Shown here piece after piece: positions 1 through 5,845 of a stretch of DNA of 5,845 bases. The position numbers and the translations under genes are program-made. The notes beneath the pieces are model-generated. The model was given only the letters and a program-made list of their open reading frames with translations. It had not been told where the DNA came from and ran no database searches. Every line of letters starts with the position of its first letter. Within the stretch, counting starts at the first letter, position 1. Source of the DNA: Pseudomonadota bacterium (GTDB lineage: Bacteria > Pseudomonadota > Alphaproteobacteria > Acetobacterales > Acetobacteraceae); the NCBI GenBank assembly GCA_021826565.1, contig JAKAZJ010000147.1, forward strand, positions 1 to 5,845, read 5' to 3'.

Positions 1-1
1 G

Positions 2-778
2 CACCCTGTTTTGGACAACCCGATCCGGCGCCGCCATCCGTCCAGCCGGACCCAACCCCATGGCGGGCGCGGCGCCGGACACCAGGGTACCGAAGCGCGG
101 CAAGGCGCCGGTGGACCGGGCGCCGCCACCGCCGCGGCGATCGGCCCCGCCGGTGTGGCGCGTCCGCCGTCCGCGCCGCCGCCGCGTCCGGCCGGCGCCA
201 GCGGCGTGCCGCTCCATTTGCCGACCGGCGTGGAGACCGGGCCGCGGGCGTTTGGCCCATCCGCGGCCGCCGCAGCCGTCGCCGCGCGTGCCGCGGCCCG
301 GCAGGCGGCGGGATTCGCCGCGGCCAAGGCGGCGATCCGCGATGCGTTGGCCACCGACGCGCTGCTGGCCACGATCGGGCGTCAACTCGCGATCGACATC
401 ACGCCGCGGGGGCTGCGGATTCAGCTGCTGGACTCACGCGCCCACGCGATGTTTGCCCCTGGCTCGGCCGTGCCGAACGCGCTGGCGCGGCGCGCCTTGC
501 GCATAATCGGCGCGGTGGTGGCAAAGCTGCCCGGACCGGTGCGGATCGCCGGCTTCACCGATGCCTCGGCGCCGGCCGGCGCTGCGGGCAATTGGGCGCT
601 GTCGGCCGCGCGCGCCAACGCGGCGCGTAGCGCGCTCGGCGCGGCGGGCCTGGCCGATGCGCGGGTGGAGGCGGTCTCCGGCCATGGCAGCCACGACCTG
701 CTGCTGCCCGGCCAACCGCTGGCGGCGGCGAATCGACGCATTTCCATCCTGGTGCTGCGCGCGCCGCCGCCGGGCTGA
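2..778 (+). CDS. motB: Flagellar motor stator protein MotB, C-terminal part (5' end cut by window edge)
   Basis: MotB is the peptidoglycan-anchoring subunit of the flagellar stator. With MotA it forms the ion channel that drives rotation. The frame is open to the left edge, so the N-terminal membrane helix and its channel aspartate lie outside the window. A TTG at 11 is probably an internal leucine codon, not a start. Visible parts in order: a basic stretch (NPIRRR, nt 14-31), a long Gly/Pro/Ala-rich periplasmic linker (to about nt 320), an Ala-rich helical segment, then an OmpA/MotB domain (about nt 380-765). Family motifs include GLRIQLLD, AMFAPGSA, GFTDA (551-565), NWALSAARANAAR and ANRRISIL near the C terminus. 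The domain Asp in GFTDA and the Arg residues after NWALSA and in NRRIS are kept, but the usual GHTD histidine is Phe. The adjacent motA supports MotB over a general OmpA-family lipoprotein. Domain identity is firm; the linker reading frame near the edge is less certain. Confidence 0.9.
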   Translation, partial: HPVLDNPIRRRHPSSRTQPHGGRGAGHQGTEARQGAGGPGAATAAAIGPAGVARPPSAPPPRPAGASGVPLHLPTGVETGPRAFGPSAAAAAVAARAAARQAAGFAAAKAAIRDALATDALLATIGRQLAIDITPRGLRIQLLDSRAHAMFAPGSAVPNALARRALRIIGAVVAKLPGPVRIAGFTDASAPAGAAGNWALSAARANAARSALGAAGLADARVEAVSGHGSHDLLLPGQPLAAANRRISILVLRAPPPG

Positions 779-790
779 ACGGGGGCGGCG

Positions 791-1654
791 ATGTTCACGA
801 TCGGCGGCTTCGTCTTTCTGCTGGTCTGCGTCTTCGGCAGCTTCCTGATCACCGGCGGCTCGATCGCCGCGCTGGCCGGGTCGCTGCCGTTCGAGATGAT
901 GAGCATCGGCGGTGCCGCCATCGGCACCTTCCTGATGGCCAATTCGATGCACGACGTGAAGCATACGCTGGGGGGAATCGGCAAAACGCTGAAAGGCGCG
1001 CGCTATCACAAGGCCGATTACCTGGAGCTGCTCAGCCTGCTGTTCGTACTGGTGCGACTCGCTTCCACCAAGGGGGCGATGGCGCTGGAAGCACATATCG
1101 AGAAGCCTGAGGATAGCGCCGCGTTCCAGAAATTTCCGAAGGTGCTGAACAACCGCACGGCGCGCACCATGATCTGCGACTACCTGCGCATCGTGGGCAT
1201 GAACGCCGACGATCCGAACCAGATCGAGGACGTGATGGCGCGCGAGCTCAAGAAAACCCTGGCCGAGGAGATGCACGGCCCGCATGCGCTGCAAACCATG
1301 GCCGACGGGCTGCCCGCGCTCGGCATCGTCGCCGCGGTTCTGGGCGTCATCAAGACCATGGGCCATATCGACCAGCCGCCCAAGGTGCTGGGCGAAATGA
1401 TCGGCGACGCGCTGACCGGCACCTTCCTTGGGGTACTACTGGCCTATGGCCTGGCCGCTCCGATCGCAGCGCGGATGGGCGGAATCGTCGAGGAGGAGGC
1501 AAAATATTTCGAGGTGATCCGCGCCGTGCTGGTCACGCATCTGCATGGCAACGCGCCACAGGTCAGCATCGAATCAGGGCGCAAGATGGTACCGAACTCT
1601 CATATGCCGACATTCCAGGAGCTTGAGGAGGCGGTGCAGAATGTGCAGATCTGA
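791..1654 (+). CDS. motA: Flagellar motor stator protein MotA
   Basis: MotA is the inner-membrane stator subunit that conducts ions with MotB and pushes on the rotor protein FliG. The 287-residue length fits the family (E. coli 295). Four hydrophobic segments are visible: about residues 3-22, 32-51, 172-191 and 204-226. A large cytoplasmic loop lies between helices 2 and 3. The block LPALGIVAAVLGVIKTMG and the segment TGTFLGVLLAYG are classic MotA. Recalled E. coli landmarks P173, P222 and E98 correspond to P175, P224 and E100 at a constant offset of two. The position aligned to E. coli R90 is S92, with R89 and K94 close by. The ATG at 791 starts directly at helix 1, as in homologues, and is preceded by a weak G-rich stretch (781-788). 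It lies 12 bases after the motB stop, so the pair is almost certainly co-transcribed and perhaps translationally coupled. It ends close to a convergent gene. Function is well supported; the ion used (probably H+) is inferred. Confidence 0.95.
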   Translation: MFTIGGFVFLLVCVFGSFLITGGSIAALAGSLPFEMMSIGGAAIGTFLMANSMHDVKHTLGGIGKTLKGARYHKADYLELLSLLFVLVRLASTKGAMALEAHIEKPEDSAAFQKFPKVLNNRTARTMICDYLRIVGMNADDPNQIEDVMARELKKTLAEEMHGPHALQTMADGLPALGIVAAVLGVIKTMGHIDQPPKVLGEMIGDALTGTFLGVLLAYGLAAPIAARMGGIVEEEAKYFEVIRAVLVTHLHGNAPQVSIESGRKMVPNSHMPTFQELEEAVQNVQI

Positions 1655-1661
1655 CCGCGTT

Positions 1662-1706
1662 CAGCCCCCGTAACGGCGCAAACAGGGCCGGGGGTTGGCG
1701 CCCGGC
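1662..1706. terminator. Candidate convergent terminator: two overlapping GC-rich hairpins
   Basis: The region lies between the convergent stops of motA (1654) and the aminotransferase (1718). Hairpin A pairs 1662-1670 (CAGCCCCCG) with 1689-1697 (CGGGGGTTG), nine pairs including one G-U, around an 18-base loop. Hairpin B pairs 1687-1692 (GCCGGG) with 1701-1706 (CCCGGC), six pairs around an 8-base loop. The two share bases 1689-1692, so only one can form at a time. Neither is followed by a good T tract on the plus strand; on the minus strand hairpin B is followed by only a short T-rich stretch. Position and stem strength suggest bidirectional termination or 3'-end protection, but an intrinsic terminator is not proven. 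Confidence 0.4.
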
Positions 1707-1717
1707 AAGTGGCCGGC

Positions 1718-2893
1718 TTAGCGCCAGCGTGCCAGGCGTTCCGTGGCGGCGAGCATGTCCGCTTCCGGCCCGCAATAGCTGAAACGGACGAAGCGGTTAC
1801 CGCGGGCGTGGTCGAAATCCACCCCGGGCGTGGCGGCGATGCCAGCCTCGGCCAACATCCGCGCGCAGAACGTCACCGCATCGTTCGATCGGGCCGAGAT
1901 GTCGGCGAACAGATAGAAGGCCCCCTCGGCCGGGCTGAGCCGGTCGAAGCCGGCCGCCGGCAGCGCGGCCAACAGATGGTCGCGGGCGCGGCGGTAGCCG
2001 GCGATATTGGCTTGCAGTTCCGCGCCGCAGTCGAACGCCGCCTCGGCGGCGATCTGGGAGATATGCGGGGCGCTGATGAACAGGTTCTGCGCCAGGCACT
2101 CCACCGGGCGCACCAGGTCTTCCGGCAGCACCAGCCAGCCGATCCGCCAGCCGGTCATGGAGAAATATTTCGAGAAACTGTTCACGACCACGGCGTGCGG
2201 GCTGACCGCGGCCGCGGTGGCCAGCGCGGCGTCGTAATTGAGTCCGTGATAGATCTCGTCGCTGATCAACCGCACGCCATTGGCCTCGCACCAGCGCGCG
2301 ATCGCCGCGAGCTCGTCGGGGTGAAGCATGGTACCGGCCGGGTTGCACGGGCTGGCGACGATCACTCCGTCCGGGCGCGGGTCCAGCGCGTCCAGCAGCG
2401 CCGGCGTCGGCTGGAATCGCGTCTCCGGCCCGGCCGGGATCACGACCGGGACCATCCCGAGCGCGGTCAGGATGTTCACATAGGGCGGGTAATAGGGCGA
2501 GGTCAGCGCGATGCGGTCGCCAGGGTCGAACGCGGCCAGAAACGCCAGCGGGAAGCAGCCCGAGGCGCCCACCGTGACCGCGATCCGCTGTGGCGGCACA
2601 TCAAGCCCGTACCAGTCCCGGTAATGGGCGGAAATGCGCTCCCGCAACGAGGCTCGTCCGAACGCCTCGGTATAACCCAGCGGATCGCCCGAACGCAGCG
2701 CGGCCATGGCCGCCGCCACTGCGCCGGCCGGGGCACCGGTGCCAGGCTGGCCGACTTCCATCCGGATCACCCCGGGCGCGCCCGGCGGCAACCCGGCCTG
2801 GCGCGCGTTGGCCGCGGCGATCACATCCATCACCAGGAACGGAGGCGCGGCAGCGCCACGGCCGACCTTCAGCATGAACCCTGGCCGATGCAT
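1718..2893 (-). CDS. Pyridoxal-phosphate-dependent aminotransferase, class I/II (fold type I)
   Basis: A cytoplasmic enzyme predicted to move an amino group between an amino acid and a 2-oxo acid; the substrate is unknown. The 391 residues match the class I/II aspartate-aminotransferase-like family. Visible residues: GASG at 109-112 (phosphate-binding turn), SPCNPAGT with N184, SDEIYHG with D212 and Y215 (cofactor ring contacts), SFSKYFSMTGWRIGW with the Schiff-base lysine K242 and phosphate-binding R250, and FVRFSY with R370 matching the carboxylate-binding arginine. The key catalytic residues I looked for are all present. An in-frame TGA at 2902-2900 makes the ATG at 2893 the longest possible start. 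It lacks a clear Shine-Dalgarno sequence, and the ATG at 2875 (residue 7) is a possible alternative behind a short AGGG. It lies 146 bases downstream of a D-2-hydroxyacid dehydrogenase gene on the same strand, separated by paired palindromes. The family call is firm; any specific name such as AspC would be a guess. Confidence 0.94.
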   Translation of the reverse strand: MHRPGFMLKVGRGAAAPPFLVMDVIAAANARQAGLPPGAPGVIRMEVGQPGTGAPAGAVAAAMAALRSGDPLGYTEAFGRASLRERISAHYRDWYGLDVPPQRIAVTVGASGCFPLAFLAAFDPGDRIALTSPYYPPYVNILTALGMVPVVIPAGPETRFQPTPALLDALDPRPDGVIVASPCNPAGTMLHPDELAAIARWCEANGVRLISDEIYHGLNYDAALATAAAVSPHAVVVNSFSKYFSMTGWRIGWLVLPEDLVRPVECLAQNLFISAPHISQIAAEAAFDCGAELQANIAGYRRARDHLLAALPAAGFDRLSPAEGAFYLFADISARSNDAVTFCARMLAEAGIAATPGVDFDHARGNRFVRFSYCGPEADMLAATERLARWR

Positions 2894-2897
2894 GCTT

Positions 2898-3014
2898 CGT
2901 CATGGCCGGGCCTGAGCCGGCCAGCCATCGCCATGGCCGCCCGTCCCGCAGCCCCGCGCGGCACGGTGCAGGGGGTGTCGGGGGCAGATGGCCGGGTCAG
3001 GCCCGGCCCTGGCG
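2898..3014. repeat. Inverted pair of REP-like palindromic elements (BIME-like)
   Basis: Two copies of a palindromic unit face each other. The left copy is 2898-2926; the right copy is 2986-3014, read as its reverse complement. Aligned by hand they match at 24 of 29 positions. Each forms its own hairpin: left 2903-2909 with 2917-2923 (TGGCCGG/CCGGCCA, 7-base loop), right 2990-2996 with 3002-3008 (GGCCGGG/CCCGGCC, 5-base loop). About 59 bases of GC-rich spacer separate them, so the two copies could also pair with each other as one long stem. They fill most of the gap between the dehydrogenase and aminotransferase genes. The pattern resembles dispersed GTCATGGCCGGG-type intergenic repeats I recall from alphaproteobacterial genomes. 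The likely effect is on mRNA stability or partial termination between the two genes; that is inference. Confidence 0.7.
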
Positions 3015-3039
3015 GGAGCGGCGAGACCAGCACACCCAT

Positions 3040-4044
3040 TCAGAAATCCTCGGGCGCGATCACGTTTTGCGGTGCCCCGGCGATGAACGCGCGCATCGTC
3101 TCCGCGCCCTTGGAGCGGATATCTTCCCATGCCTCCGGCGTATGGAACGCGGAATGCGGTGTGATGATCAGCCGTCCCTCGGTCCATTTCTCCCGCGCGC
3201 GATAGGCGCGGAGCAGTTCCGGCACCGGTGCGACCGGCGGCTCCACCGGGATCACATCCAGACCCACGCCCGACAGGTGCCCGGATTTCAACGCCGCGGC
3301 CAGCGCATCGATATCGATGATCGGCCCGCGCGCGGTGTTGATGACCACCGCGCCCTTGGGCAGCAGCGCCAGCTCACGCGCGCCGATCAGCCCCTTGGTT
3401 TCGGGGGTCAGCGGCGCGTGGATCGACAGCGTATCGGTCTGGCGCAACAGATCGGGCAGCGTCAACGCGCGCTCCACGCCGATCGACAATTCCGCCCCGT
3501 TCGGCCGGTAGGGATCGAAGAACACCACGCGATAGCCCAGCGCCTTGGCTCGCAGCGCCGCGGCCGTGCCGATGCGGCCCTGGCCGACCACGCCGAAGGT
3601 CAGGCGCCCGGTGCGGCGGATCAGCGGGTCGAACACCGCCTTCCACGGCGCCCCGTCCGGCTGGCGCTGCCAGTCGTGATGCAGCAGCAATCCCCGGCGC
3701 AGCGCCATGGTCAGCGCAATGGCGTGATCGGCGACCTCGGTGGTGCCGTAATCGGGCACGTTGCACACCACCACCTGATGCGCGGCGGCGGCGCGGCGGT
3801 CGATCTTGTCGTAGCCCACCCCCATGCGCACCACGCAACGCAGCTTGCTGAACCGCGCGAAGTCGGCCGCCTGCACCGACTGGCGCAGGATCATCAGCCC
3901 GTCCGCGCTGGCGGCGTCAGCATCGGACAATTCAGATAGGTCCTGGGTGTCGCGGAAAATTACGGTCACCCCGTCGCCGTAGACGCGGCGTTCGACCGCG
4001 TCGTCGGCATAGAGTTTCTCGGGATAGAGAACGGTGAAGGACAT
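3040..4044 (-). CDS. D-2-hydroxyacid dehydrogenase, CtBP-like, NAD(P)-dependent
   Basis: A cytoplasmic oxidoreductase predicted to interconvert a 2-oxo acid and a D-2-hydroxy acid; the substrate cannot be read from the sequence. It has 334 residues, typical of the family. The N-terminal substrate-binding half leads into RMGVGYDKID (73-82) and CNVPDYGTTEVADHAIA (94-110), a block characteristic of the C-terminal-binding-protein-like branch. A Rossmann segment follows, with GQGRIG (154-159) and an acidic D178 at the end of the next strand, which favours NAD over NADP. The catalytic triad is visible: R239 in NTARG, E268 in PVEPP and H297 in TPHSAF. The ATG at 4044 is chosen over longer in-frame starts because family similarity begins at MSFTVLYP and an AAGGGA site lies 8 bases upstream. 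It sits 95 bases after uvrA and upstream of the aminotransferase on the same strand, so the two enzymes might act on related acids. It could also be annotated as a hydroxypyruvate reductase or phosphoglycerate dehydrogenase homologue; the CtBP-like label is preferred. Confidence 0.93.
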   Translation of the reverse strand: MSFTVLYPEKLYADDAVERRVYGDGVTVIFRDTQDLSELSDADAASADGLMILRQSVQAADFARFSKLRCVVRMGVGYDKIDRRAAAAHQVVVCNVPDYGTTEVADHAIALTMALRRGLLLHHDWQRQPDGAPWKAVFDPLIRRTGRLTFGVVGQGRIGTAAALRAKALGYRVVFFDPYRPNGAELSIGVERALTLPDLLRQTDTLSIHAPLTPETKGLIGARELALLPKGAVVINTARGPIIDIDALAAALKSGHLSGVGLDVIPVEPPVAPVPELLRAYRAREKWTEGRLIITPHSAFHTPEAWEDIRSKGAETMRAFIAGAPQNVIAPEDF

Positions 4045-4052
4045 GCTGGGAT

Positions 4053-4058
4053 TCCCTT
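4053..4058 (-). promoter_or_regulatory. Ribosome binding site of the D-2-hydroxyacid dehydrogenase
   Basis: On the minus strand the sequence AAGGGA stands 8 bases before the ATG at 4044. This spacing and match to the Shine-Dalgarno consensus decide the start, because the reading frame stays open upstream into uvrA (to 4227) with no stop. Confidence 0.7.
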
Positions 4059-4139
4059 GGACGGCCCCAGAGAGGGACCAGGAACCGGCGCCTCCGTCAA
4101 CCACCGGTCCCGGCCCCGCGGCCGCGCCCACGGCACCGG

Positions 4140-5845
4140 CTATGCGCGCCGCCGCACCCGGGGTCGCGGGGCCGGGATCGCGCCCAGCATCGGGGTCAGG
4201 AACCGGCCCGTGTAGCTCTCCGGGCACGCGGCGATCACCTCCGGCGGGCCCGCGGCAACGATCCGCCCGCCGCCGTCGCCGCCTTCCGGACCGAGGTCCA
4301 GGATCCAGTCCGCGGTCTTGATGACCTCCAGATTATGTTCGATCACCACCACCGTATTGCCCTGCTCCACGAGCGCGTGGAGCACTTCCAGAAGTTTCCG
4401 CACGTCCTCGAAATGCAGTCCGGTCGTGGGTTCATCCAGGATATACAGGGTCCGTCCGGTGGCGCGGCGCGCCAGTTCCTTGGACAGCTTGATCCGCTGC
4501 GCCTCGCCTCCCGACAGCGTGGTGGCCTGCTGGCCGAGGCTGATATAGCCCAGCCCCACCTGCTGCAGGATCTTCAGCCGGTCGCGGATGCGCGGCTGGG
4601 CCGAGAAATACGGCACCGCTTCGTCGACCGTCAGCGCCAGCACCTCGGCGATGGATTTGTCGCGGAACTTGATCTCCAGCGTCTCGCGGTTGTAGCGGCG
4701 GCCCTTGCAGGTATCGCAGGTAACGAACACGTCGGGCAGGAAATGCATCTCGATCTTCAGCACGCCGTCGCCCTGGCAGGCTTCGCATCTGCCGCCCTTG
4801 ACGTTGAAGCTGAAGCGGCCGGGCTTGTAGCCGCGGGCACGGCTTTCCGGCAATTCGGCGAACCAGTCGCGGATCGGTGCGAACAGATCGGTGTAGGTGG
4901 CGGGGTTGGAACGCGGTGTGCGCCCGATCGGCGACTGGTCGATATCGATGATCTTGTCCAGCAGTTCCAGCCCGTCGATGCGTTCGTGCGGCCCCGGCAC
5001 TTCGCCTGACCCCATCAGCTTGCGCGACGCAGCGCGATAAAGCGTATCCACGACCAGCGTGGATTTTCCGCCGCCCGAGACGCCGGTGACGCAAGTGAAC
5101 GTGCCCAGCGGGAAGGACGCGGTCAGGTTCTTCAGATTGTTACCGCGCGCGCCCACCACGGTCACGGCGCGATCCTGCTGCGCCGGCCGGCGCAGCCGCG
5201 GCAGCTCGATCCGCTTGCGGCCCGAGAGATAGGCCCCGGTCAACGAAGCCGGGTTTGCCGCGACCTCGGCCGGCGTGCCTTCCGCCACCACGCGCCCGCC
5301 ATTCACGCCGGCTTCCGGCCCCATGTCGATCAGGTGGTCGGCGGCGCGGATCGCCTCCTCGTCGTGCTCCACCACCAATACGGTGTTGCCGAGGTCGCGC
5401 AGCCGCCGCAACGTCCCGAGCAGGCGTTCGTTGTCGCGCTGATGCAGGCCGATCGAGGGTTCGTCGAGCACATACAACACTCCGGTCAGGCCGGAGCCGA
5501 TCTGGCTGGCGAGCCGGATCCGCTGGCTCTCCCCGCCCGACAACGTGGCCGAACCGCGCGCCAGGGTCAGATAATCCAGCCCGACATCGACCAGGAAGCG
5601 CAGCCGTTCGACGATTTCACGTAGAATACGCCGGGCGATCTCGGCGCGCTGCGGCGTCAGCGTGTCGATGACGCCGGCGAACCACGGCAAGGCCGCCGCG
5701 ATCGGCAGTTCCGAGGCCTCGGCGATGTGCTTGCCGGCGATCTTTACCGCCAGCGCCTCGGGCTTGAGGCGGGCGCCGCGGCAGGTGGCGCAGGGACGTT
5801 CCGCCTGATAGCGCGACATTTCCTCGCGCACCCAGACGCTGTCGG
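4140..5845 (-). CDS. uvrA: UvrABC system protein A (excinuclease ABC ATPase subunit), C-terminal part (5' end cut by window edge)
   Basis: UvrA is the damage-sensing ATPase of nucleotide excision repair. As a dimer it scans DNA with UvrB and loads UvrB at lesions. About 567 C-terminal residues are present; recalled E. coli cysteine positions suggest roughly 390 N-terminal residues, including the first Walker A and first zinc module, lie beyond the right edge. Counting residue 1 at nt 5831 (an internal GTG valine codon, not a start): the CATC pair at 14-17, first ABC signature LSGGE (97-101), first Walker B with D123-E124, second Walker [10 protein letters not shown] (250-258), the zinc-binding pairs C349/C352 and C372/C375, second signature LSGGE (439-443), second Walker B with D466-E467 and the EHN switch-histidine segment near 498-500. 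The motifs are intact. The third glycine in the Walker A (more often GVSGSGKS) still fits GxxxxGK[ST]. The protein ends in a short basic tail (VRRRA). It may share a transcript with the dehydrogenase gene 95 bases downstream. LexA control would sit upstream and is not visible. Confidence 0.98.
   Translation of the reverse strand, partial: DSVWVREEMSRYQAERPCATCRGARLKPEALAVKIAGKHIAEASELPIAAALPWFAGVIDTLTPQRAEIARRILREIVERLRFLVDVGLDYLTLARGSATLSGGESQRIRLASQIGSGLTGVLYVLDEPSIGLHQRDNERLLGTLRRLRDLGNTVLVVEHDEEAIRAADHLIDMGPEAGVNGGRVVAEGTPAEVAANPASLTGAYLSGRKRIELPRLRRPAQQDRAVTVVGARGNNLKNLTASFPLGTFTCVTGVSGGGKSTLVVDTLYRAASRKLMGSGEVPGPHERIDGLELLDKIIDIDQSPIGRTPRSNPATYTDLFAPIRDWFAELPESRARGYKPGRFSFNVKGGRCEACQGDGVLKIEMHFLPDVFVTCDTCKGRRYNRETLEIKFRDKSIAEVLALTVDEAVPYFSAQPRIRDRLKILQQVGLGYISLGQQATTLSGGEAQRIKLSKELARRATGRTLYILDEPTTGLHFEDVRKLLEVLHALVEQGNTVVVIEHNLEVIKTADWILDLGPEGGDGGGRIVAAGPPEVIAACPESYTGRFLTPMLGAIPAPRPRVRRRA

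Noticed and set aside
434..1366. Minus-strand open frames opposite motB and motA (up to 310 codons).
   Set aside because: They are antisense shadows of two recognisable stator genes and show no family motif of their own.
2601..2903. A 100-codon minus-strand frame starting at the ATG at 2903, just ahead of the aminotransferase start.
   Set aside because: It overlaps the aminotransferase in another frame, begins inside the palindromic repeat and lacks any recognisable domain.
1709..3205. A 498-codon open frame on the plus strand opposite the aminotransferase and the end of the dehydrogenase gene.
   Set aside because: Its product is a compositionally biased Arg/Gly/His-rich string with no family motif, and it lies antisense to a gene with intact catalytic residues. 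Long antisense frames are expected in GC-rich coding DNA.
2902..3939. A 345-codon open frame on the plus strand opposite the D-2-hydroxyacid dehydrogenase.
   Set aside because: It is antisense to a well-supported enzyme, has biased composition and no recognisable domain; it begins inside the palindromic repeat.
4063..4125. Possible terminator or promoter signals between uvrA and the dehydrogenase: a 6-pair hairpin (4063-4068 with 4074-4079), a GCGGCCGC palindrome (4118-4125) and a TTGACG (4100-4095, minus strand).
   Set aside because: The hairpin is short with a wobble and no T tract, the palindrome is expected in GC-rich DNA, and no credible -10 box lies at the proper spacing from TTGACG.
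4045..4227. A longer, upstream-extended N terminus for the D-2-hydroxyacid dehydrogenase overlapping the end of uvrA.
   Set aside because: The extension is Pro/Ala/Gly-rich with no family similarity, and the ATG at 4044 has a good ribosome binding site at the right distance.
5058..5084. Glycine in place of the more common serine in the second UvrA Walker A (GVSGGGKST).
   Set aside because: It still satisfies the P-loop pattern, and I recall this variant in alphaproteobacterial UvrA, so it is probably normal.

Overview
The window is GC-rich with strong G/C at third codon positions. It carries alphaproteobacterial-style proteins: an OmpA-type MotB, a four-helix MotA, and a UvrA whose second Walker A reads [17 protein letters not shown]-type palindromic repeat of a kind I associate with such genomes is also present. 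The best guess is a flagellated alphaproteobacterium, possibly Rhodospirillales/Acetobacteraceae; that placement is an inference from memory of similar sequences.

Left part (about 1-1654, plus strand): the 3' portion of a flagellar stator gene motB, followed 12 bases later by a complete motA. Together they encode the proton-driven MotA/MotB stator. The order motB then motA is the reverse of the textbook arrangement. A 63-base convergent intergenic region (1655-1717) holds two overlapping, mutually exclusive GC-rich hairpins that may stop transcription from both sides.

Right part (1718-5845, minus strand): read in the direction of transcription, the 3' part of uvrA (nucleotide excision repair), a complete CtBP-like D-2-hydroxyacid dehydrogenase and a complete fold-type-I PLP aminotransferase. 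The 95-base gap between uvrA and the dehydrogenase holds a good ribosome binding site. The 146-base gap between the dehydrogenase and the aminotransferase holds an inverted pair of REP-like palindromes. A dehydrogenase that interconverts 2-hydroxy and 2-oxo acids beside an aminotransferase that interconverts 2-oxo and amino acids could form a small metabolic pair, but the substrates cannot be read from the sequence.

No gene-free stretch exceeds 300 bases. I see no tRNA, rRNA, CRISPR, insertion sequence or prophage gene. Both ends of the window cut through genes (motB on the left, uvrA on the right). I found no convincing undescribed system. The most unusual items are the reversed stator gene order, substitutions at normally conserved MotA and MotB positions, and the paired palindromes.
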